A DNA stretch of 11,409 nt from JAUVDZ01 sp042568205 (GTDB taxonomy: Bacteria > Patescibacteriota > Gracilibacteria > UBA1369 > PNNO01). Within the stretch, counting starts at the first letter, position 1. The number at the start of each line of letters is the position of its first letter. The stretch spans positions 1 through 11,409 of the forward strand of contig JBHPJE010000020.1 in NCBI GenBank assembly GCA_042568205.1, in the 5' to 3' direction. Below are positions 6,459-11,409 of this stretch, in pieces. A program made the translations under genes and the position numbers. A model generated the notes under the pieces. The model was not told the DNA's origin, did no database searches, and saw only the letters and a list, made by a program, of their open reading frames with translations.

Positions 6459-7472
6459 TTAGCTTACTTTCCTCATGTTGTGATAGAAAGTGTAGTAGAA
6501 CAAGATTGGTAATGGGAAAGCGATTGCTTGAATTACTGCATTTAGGAATAACATGAAGTGAAGATTTCCTATAATTGCACCTAAAATTCCAGCAATAATT
6601 CCAAGGGCAACAATAACAAGCATCATTACGAAACCTGCCATAATTGCGTATCCAAGGATTGTCCACCAGTTACCTTTTGCAAGTTTAACACTTTCTTCAA
6701 GTGCAGTTTTGCTATCAGTACTTTCTCCAGAGAATAGAGAATAATATGCAAAAATAACTCTAACTGATCGAATTGCAACTAAAACACCAACAACTAAAAA
6801 TGCCAGCATTAATATTAAATTCAGGATTCCTCCTCCTGTGAGTAGTGCTCCTAAATTAGGCATTCCTATGCCTCCATAACTACCACCGTAAGAACCAAAA
6901 TCCATTGAGCCAGCAGTGTCAAAATCAAAGTCACTCATAGCATCAAAGTCGAAATCTTCCATTCCTTCAAGGGCTTCTAATGCTTCAAAATCGAAATCAG
7001 CATAACTTCCAGCATCAATCATCCCTTGAGCATATGCAGTATCAGTTGATGCAAATGATGACATCAATGATGCATTTGCAACGCCCATGATAATTAAGAG
7101 TAGGATTAAAACCCATACCCATGTATACCAAATTATTCTGAAGAATAAAACGATATAGTCTTTTAGTTTCCCTAGAGCAAATTGATAACATTCAATAATA
7201 CTAGGTGTTTTTCCTGCTGTAACTTTATCAGCAGCATAAATCATACCTCCGAGTGTGAGCAATCCAGCGAGAATTGCAATAACGATGTTAAGAATTAGGG
7301 TGAGCCAAATTGGAAAATAAGGCACCATAATGTACGTTACGAAGAGGTACACTGGGATGTTCACTAACAAAACAAGCCCTCCGAAAAGAACAGGCTTAGA
7401 TTTGTAGAGTTGGAACATCTTTTTGATGGTTGCATCAATATTCATTGACTTCCATCCGTGAGCGTTTTCCAT
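6459..7472 (-). CDS. Multi-pass membrane protein with acidic Asp-Phe repeat loop
   Basis: A 337-residue integral membrane protein with about six hydrophobic segments, near 28-50, 54-80, 107-131, 209-234, 270-300 and 303-328. Between the third and fourth lies a loop of about 75 residues, unusually rich in Asp, Phe, Ala and Gly. Three DFDF units (159-162, 173-176, 181-184) are followed by a Gly/Ser/Tyr patch (GSYGGSYGGIG). The C-terminal half carries ALEESVKLAKGNWWTILG, which resembles the repeated element of glycerophosphodiesterase-membrane-domain and DUF975-type proteins. That link is tentative, and no catalytic domain is attached. It is divergent from mutL, has its own promoter and terminator, and is probably monocistronic. 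ATG 7472 fits the promoter (leader about 25 nt). ATG 7445 (MNIDATIKKMF) is an alternative with a weak GGAAG before it and would better match a protein starting at its first amphipathic helix. Confidence 0.85.
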   Translation of the reverse strand: MENAHGWKSMNIDATIKKMFQLYKSKPVLFGGLVLLVNIPVYLFVTYIMVPYFPIWLTLILNIVIAILAGLLTLGGMIYAADKVTAGKTPSIIECYQFALGKLKDYIVLFFRIIWYTWVWVLILLLIIMGVANASLMSSFASTDTAYAQGMIDAGSYADFDFEALEALEGMEDFDFDAMSDFDFDTAGSMDFGSYGGSYGGIGMPNLGALLTGGGILNLILMLAFLVVGVLVAIRSVRVIFAYYSLFSGESTDSKTALEESVKLAKGNWWTILGYAIMAGFVMMLVIVALGIIAGILGAIIGNLHFMLFLNAVIQAIAFPLPILFYYTFYHNMRKVS

Positions 7473-7503
7473 CGCAAAATGGTTACGAATACATCTAAGG
7501 GTT

Positions 7504-7532
7504 ACTATAACTTAATTTTGCTAATTCGTAAA
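7504..7532 (-). promoter_or_regulatory. Minus-strand promoter of the membrane protein gene
   Basis: On the minus strand, TTTACG (7532-7527, 4/6), a 17-base spacer and TATAGT (7509-7504, 5/6). The predicted start near 7497 lies 25 bases before ATG 7472. It is back-to-back with the mutL -10. Confidence 0.5.
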
Positions 7533-7552
7533 TCTTGTTTTTATTTTCTGTA

Positions 7553-7558
7553 TATAAT
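7553..7558 (+). promoter_or_regulatory. mutL -10 element
   Basis: A perfect TATAAT lies 29 bases before the mutL ATG, predicting a start near 7565 and a leader of about 23 nt. No convincing -35 occurs at 16-18 bases, so only the -10 is claimed. Confidence 0.5.
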
Positions 7559-7587
7559 AAAGTACCAACACAGATAAATTTTCGCTT

Positions 7588-9306
7588 ATGTCAGTAATAA
7601 AGGTGCTTCCTGAAAATCTGGTTAATCAAATAGCAGCTGGAGAGGTTATTGAACGTCCGGCTTCTGTTGTGAAGGAGCTTATTGAGAATTCAATTGATGC
7701 TGGAGCTTCGCGAATTGTATTGGAAGTTGATGGAGCTGGCGATGAGTTGATTCGAATAACTGATAATGGTAGTGGGATGGATGCGGATGATGCTTTGTTG
7801 GCTTTTGAACGACATGCGACGAGTAAAATCACTTCTAAGGATGACCTGTTTAATATTTCAAGTATGGGATTTAGAGGTGAGGCGATCGCAAGTATTGCTT
7901 CGGTTTCGACGATGATTATGCGAACAAAGCGAAAAGAAGATGAGGTTGGAAGAATGGTTTTGTGTGAAGGTGGAAAAATTAATAAAAATGAAGAAGTTAG
8001 CTGTACAGATGGAACGCAAATTGAAGTTCGAAATCTTTTTTATAACACACCTGCACGAAAGAAGTATTTAAAAACGCCTAATACAGAATATCAACAGATT
8101 TTAGCGGTTTTTCAGAAGGTTGCATTGGCTAATCCGAGTATACATTTAAAGATAATTCATAATGGGAAGGAAGGATTTGAGTATGCAGTTTGCGAAAATT
8201 TAATGGATAGAGTTCGGGACGTTTTAGGAAAAGATATTGCTGAAAATTGTTTGCCGATTTTTTATGGTCATAAGGATATTCAGGTAGAAGGATATATTGG
8301 AAAACCTGAACTTGGACGATCTGGATCAAAACATCAGCATTTATTTATAAATGGACGACCCGTTGTTCATCATTTATTTAATTATGCATTGGCTGAGGCT
8401 TATCATTCTCTATTAATGGATGGAAGAAAACCATTATTCGTAATAAACGTTATCATTGCACCTGAACTAATTGATGTGAATGTGCATCCTCGAAAACTTG
8501 AAATAAGATTCCAAAATCAAAATGAAATATTTAGAATTCTACAGAAATCAGCAAAAACTACATTGGAGAAAAATGTGTTGATGCCTGATTTTAGAGCTCA
8601 TCGTGAAATGGAAAGGCCAACTGATAATCAGGTTAAAGCAGCATTCGAGTTCACAGAAAAAATCACAGGATCTGATCATATGCCTGGTCGATTTAATAAA
8701 TATACATACGAACAAGAAACTAAAGACGAACTAAGTATGGTTCCTTTAAGCCAAATAGCGCGTTCTTATATTCTGGCAGAAAATGCAGAGGGATTGGTTT
8801 TGATTGATCAACATGCTGCGCATGAAAGAGTGAGATATGAAGAATTAATGGATCAATTTGAAAAGAAAAATCCTGAAAAACAACAATTATTATTACCTGA
8901 AAACATTGAACTTTCAGCAATGGAAGCTGAAATCTTTACAGCAAATCATGAAACCTTTGAAAAGCTAGGATTTGAAATTGAATTATTCGGAGGAAACACT
9001 TTTATTGTGCATGCAGTGCCTTCCCCTATTGCAAATCAGAATATCCAGGGAATTATACAGCAGGTTATAAGTGATTTAAGTGATGAAAAAAAGTCTCGGG
9101 CAGTTAAAAATCCACAAGAAAAAATTATCGAATATATGTCATGTCGGTCAGCAATAAAATTCGGAAAAGACCTTAGCATAGACGAAATGGCAGAGCTAAT
9201 TAGACAAGTAGACAAACTAGAACGTCCATACACTTGCCCTCATGGACGGCCTTCAATGGTGAAAATTACTTATCACGAACTTGAGAAGATGTTTGGTAGG
9301 AAGTAA
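7588..9306 (+). CDS. mutL: DNA mismatch repair protein MutL, endonuclease type
   Basis: A 572-residue MutL that couples MutS mismatch recognition to strand incision. The N-terminal GHKL ATPase has all its motifs: KELIENSIDAG (29-39, catalytic Glu30 and Mg-binding Asn34), DNGSGM (59-64), ATSKI (77-81) and GFRGEA (94-99). FINGRPV and DVNVHPRK complete the transducer domain. After a linker of about 50 residues, the C-terminal domain carries the nuclease signature: DQHA-x2-E-x4-E at 407-418 (DQHAAHERVRYE), SCR at 518-520, CPHGRP at 550-555 and a terminal FGRK. A clamp-binding QQLLLP (432-437) lies just after the first metal motif. It should therefore nick DNA itself, as in Bacillus-type, MutH-less repair. 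ATG 7588 gives the conserved short N-terminus and has no Shine-Dalgarno sequence. It is divergent from the membrane protein gene and convergent with the DUF4012 gene. Confidence 0.98.
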   Translation: MSVIKVLPENLVNQIAAGEVIERPASVVKELIENSIDAGASRIVLEVDGAGDELIRITDNGSGMDADDALLAFERHATSKITSKDDLFNISSMGFRGEAIASIASVSTMIMRTKRKEDEVGRMVLCEGGKINKNEEVSCTDGTQIEVRNLFYNTPARKKYLKTPNTEYQQILAVFQKVALANPSIHLKIIHNGKEGFEYAVCENLMDRVRDVLGKDIAENCLPIFYGHKDIQVEGYIGKPELGRSGSKHQHLFINGRPVVHHLFNYALAEAYHSLLMDGRKPLFVINVIIAPELIDVNVHPRKLEIRFQNQNEIFRILQKSAKTTLEKNVLMPDFRAHREMERPTDNQVKAAFEFTEKITGSDHMPGRFNKYTYEQETKDELSMVPLSQIARSYILAENAEGLVLIDQHAAHERVRYEELMDQFEKKNPEKQQLLLPENIELSAMEAEIFTANHETFEKLGFEIELFGGNTFIVHAVPSPIANQNIQGIIQQVISDLSDEKKSRAVKNPQEKIIEYMSCRSAIKFGKDLSIDEMAELIRQVDKLERPYTCPHGRPSMVKITYHELEKMFGRK

Positions 9307-9309
9307 TTG

Positions 9310-9326
9310 GATCACCTTTGGTGATC
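9310..9326. repeat. Perfect hairpin after mutL
   Basis: GATCACC-TTT-GGTGATC forms a perfect 7-bp stem with a 3-base loop, starting 4 bases after the mutL stop. It has no adjacent T-run on either strand, so it is not a classic terminator. It may shield the mRNA 3' end or pause polymerase between the convergent genes. Confidence 0.5.
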
Positions 9327-9339
9327 GCCAGTATCTTAG

Positions 9340-9356
9340 GCCTTGCTTCGCAAAGC
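9340..9356. repeat. Imperfect hairpin between mutL and the DUF4012 gene
   Basis: GCCTTGC-TTC-GCAAAGC forms a 7-bp stem with one C-A mismatch and a TTC loop, 2 bases beyond the DUF4012 stop codon. Like its neighbour at 9310-9326, it lacks a T-run. Together the pair fill the 51-base gap between the two converging genes. Confidence 0.4.
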
Positions 9357-9357
9357 T

Positions 9358-11409
9358 CTAATTCAACTGGCTCCCCCACAACGAAGCAAAGTGCTGATCT
9401 TGGATTAGCGAAGTTTCGTATTGAATAACATCGCCTTCTGAGTAGATGATTTCTTCTGGGTATGTACGGTAATTTACAACACGTTCGTCGCCGTGAAGAC
9501 GTTTGATGAATTTAACGTCTCTTATTGCGCCTGGTTGTTTTTGAACTGTTAGGCGGTATTCATCGGCCGTACCAAGATCTAGTTTATAAGGCAATGTGTA
9601 AACTAAAGTAATCTGGCTTTCGCTTTGAGGAGCAACTTCAGTAGTAAAGTAAAAATACGTTTTGTTTAAAGCTTCGTCTAATCCAATATTCACTAGTTCT
9701 TTTTCCATACCAATTACGTCAGTTAATATTGAACCGTTTGGAACAAATACTTTCATAACTGATTTGTTGTTTCCGCGTCCTAAAATGTTTTGAATCCAGT
9801 CTGGAAGGTCTGTGTAGCCGAATGGGTCTAATTGTTTTTTCCAATCAAGTATTACGTTTGGATTCCATGTGTGTTCGCGTTTGATTGTTGCAATATTATT
9901 AATAGATCCGTCTTTTTGAATAAAAGTTTCATGAGTGATTGTTGTGTCCATGTATAAATCACTTTTATTTCCTCCAATATTGATTGCATTTAAGGTGAAG
10001 TAATCTTCATCATCTGGTGTTTGTGTGATTTTCCCGCTTACTCCTACCTCTTCAAAGAAACGCTGCATATGGACGTTTTTTGAATATGCTAAAACATTTT
10101 TATGCTTAACTTCTTTTTGAATAACTGCAATTATATTTTTAAGTAATCCTTCTTCTGTTAACTTTGTTTGCATTGCTGGAATCACTCGATCCAGAATTTT
10201 TTTAGGTGAAGTTTCGCCTTCTAATTTTGACTCAACTATATAAGTAAGAACAGTATTATAGTTTGTTGAGGATAGCTTCGCATCAAGTCCTTCAACTTCA
10301 ATTGGACCGGTTATAGAAAGTAAATCTTCAAGTAAACTTTGATTAATCGCAATCACTGTATCAACTCCTGGACCACCTTCTTTTTCTAAAAACCACATAG
10401 CTTTTTTGCCTGAAACTTCAAAATCAGGAGAATAATTTGAATCTCGAAGTCGCCAATTAGTTGTAAGCTCAGCAATTTCCTCAGGAGCAGGAATATGTTC
10501 ATTCAGCTGTCCATCAAAATCATAAACATCATGGAAATCAGCCTTAGTAATATATCCATCGTTCACATCAATAATTAAAAATGATCCAATAAATCCACCT
10601 GTTGGCCGAGCCTCTGTATTGTTTTGAAACAGAACCATATAACGATGAGGGTAGCGATCCCCAAGCATGTGCATAATCGCAGGAACTCGCTCTCTAAGCT
10701 CATTTAAAAGAACAATGAGATCATCCAAGCGGTTCATAATCATGTCATAGTTTTCGCGAAATTTATCAGGCAAGATTGATGGTGAAGCTTGATTTAAAAG
10801 ATTTTTTGCTGCAACAACTTCAACTAATGCTGAATCAAAAAGTTCAAGTGCAGTTTTTAATTTATCAGTTAAAGAATCTCCTTTAACTTCAACATCTTTC
10901 AATGCATTTCTTTCTAAAAACAACTGAGGAACTCCATCTAATGCACTTAATCCCTGTGCAAAATCAGAAGCACCTTTTGATAAATGCTCGCCTGCTTCTA
11001 AAAACGACATTGCACTTCCTCCGATATCTTCTTTAACACCTAATTCACCTCCTAAAAACCAGAGATCTTCTTTTGCTTGTTCAAATCCGCTTTCTGCTAA
11101 TGCAAAATCACCCACTGCGCCTCCATAATTTGAATCCATAGCATTTTTCCCACCTTCAACAAATCCATAAATACCCTGATTAACATTTGCTTCAAGATCA
11201 GCAGCAGTACCAAATAATTGACCACCAATGTTAATAAAATTAAAAACAACTAACAGCGCAAAAGCAGCTAATGAAAATCCAACAACTTCACGATATTTCC
11301 CAGGCTCTGAAACTTTTTCAACTTCATGTACTATTTCTTTCTCTTTCCTCTTTGCCTTTTTAGAAATTTTAAGCTCATGTTTATCCCCAATATCAATGAT
11401 AATGGTTTT
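9358..11409 (-). CDS. DUF4012 domain membrane-anchored protein (N-terminus outside window)
   Basis: The frame is open from the right edge to a TAG at 9360-9358, giving 683 visible residues. An ATG at 11139 lies inside the frame; the 90 codons before it are clearly coding, so it is not the start. Visible residues 1-41 are a Lys/Glu-rich tail, probably cytoplasmic (KKAKRKEKE). One transmembrane helix follows (VVGFSLAAFALLVVFNFI, 42-59), then a helical extracytoplasmic region and the DUF4012 core. Diagnostic core motifs are YMVLFQNNTEARPTGGFIGS (257-276), DVYDFDGQ (294-301), LRDSNYSPDF (321-330) and, later, GGPGVDTVIAINQSLLEDLL with ITGPIEVEG. DUF4012 proteins are common in CPR bacteria, Chloroflexi and Actinobacteria; they are single-pass surface proteins of unknown activity. 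It converges on mutL with a 51-base gap holding two hairpins. Regulation cannot be judged because the 5' end is missing. Confidence 0.93.
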   Translation of the reverse strand, partial: KTIIIDIGDKHELKISKKAKRKEKEIVHEVEKVSEPGKYREVVGFSLAAFALLVVFNFINIGGQLFGTAADLEANVNQGIYGFVEGGKNAMDSNYGGAVGDFALAESGFEQAKEDLWFLGGELGVKEDIGGSAMSFLEAGEHLSKGASDFAQGLSALDGVPQLFLERNALKDVEVKGDSLTDKLKTALELFDSALVEVVAAKNLLNQASPSILPDKFRENYDMIMNRLDDLIVLLNELRERVPAIMHMLGDRYPHRYMVLFQNNTEARPTGGFIGSFLIIDVNDGYITKADFHDVYDFDGQLNEHIPAPEEIAELTTNWRLRDSNYSPDFEVSGKKAMWFLEKEGGPGVDTVIAINQSLLEDLLSITGPIEVEGLDAKLSSTNYNTVLTYIVESKLEGETSPKKILDRVIPAMQTKLTEEGLLKNIIAVIQKEVKHKNVLAYSKNVHMQRFFEEVGVSGKITQTPDDEDYFTLNAINIGGNKSDLYMDTTITHETFIQKDGSINNIATIKREHTWNPNVILDWKKQLDPFGYTDLPDWIQNILGRGNNKSVMKVFVPNGSILTDVIGMEKELVNIGLDEALNKTYFYFTTEVAPQSESQITLVYTLPYKLDLGTADEYRLTVQKQPGAIRDVKFIKRLHGDERVVNYRTYPEEIIYSEGDVIQYETSLIQDQHFASLWGSQLN

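Noticed and set aside
6301..6666. Minus-strand 121-codon frame and plus-strand 77-codon frame (6323-6556) in the spacer and membrane gene end
   Set aside because: Both overlap the terminator, the extended -10 promoter and the 3' end of the membrane protein gene in other frames. Their translations are Cys/Trp/His-rich and shadow-like.
11137..11139. ATG at 11139 (minus) as the DUF4012 start
   Set aside because: The frame stays open to the window edge, and the upstream 90 codons encode a Lys-rich tail plus a clear transmembrane helix, which the family has. The true start lies outside the window.
1..11409. CRISPR arrays, tRNA or rRNA genes, insertion sequences, prophage or toxin-antitoxin genes
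   Set aside because: I looked for repeated spacers, clover-leaf patterns, transposase motifs and terminal repeats and saw none.

Overview
This AT-rich window of 11.4 kb looks like bacterial core and house-keeping sequence. It is probably from a low-GC member of the Candidate Phyla Radiation (Patescibacteria), possibly Peregrinibacteria-like. The lineage call is an inference. It rests on a large DUF4012 surface protein, several short unrecognised Lys-rich proteins and general base composition. Long reading frames stay open with TGA as a stop, so the UGA=Gly code of Gracilibacteria and Absconditabacteria is not in use. I see no mobile element, CRISPR array, tRNA or rRNA.

Layout, left to right. 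Positions 1-735 (+) hold the 3' end of an unidentified gene followed at once by a LemA-family membrane-anchored protein. Positions 757-1422 hold lexA under a near-consensus promoter carrying two copies of an unusual palindrome, GTGAG-N6-CTCAC, one in the -35/-10 spacer and one over the predicted transcription start. Positions 1491-2560 form a tight cluster: a small basic protein, a stand-alone NIF3-insert (YqfO C-terminal-like) domain with a GTG start, and a beta-class carbonic anhydrase overlapping it by one base. Positions 2627-3283 encode an unrecognised basic helical protein with its own extended -10 promoter. MutS follows at 3376-5910. Two genes on the minus strand come next: a 147-residue unknown whose stop overlaps the mutS stop, and a multi-pass membrane protein with an acidic Asp-Phe repeat loop and a rho-independent terminator. 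MutL (7588-9306, +) is divergent from that membrane protein. A DUF4012 membrane-anchored protein (9358-11409, -) runs off the right edge.

Functionally the window combines DNA-damage control (LexA) with methyl-independent mismatch repair. MutS keeps the Phe-x-Glu mismatch reader, the ATPase and a clamp-binding motif. MutL has the full endonuclease signature and its own clamp motif, as expected where MutH is absent. The rest is envelope-associated (LemA, the membrane protein, DUF4012) or metabolic (carbonic anhydrase).

The most interesting signal is regulatory. The lexA operator matches neither the E. coli CTGT-N8-ACAG box nor the Bacillus GAAC-N4-GTTC box, so it is a candidate new SOS box for this lineage. 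Almost every gene here also lacks a visible Shine-Dalgarno sequence, and predicted leaders are very short (about 17-27 nt).
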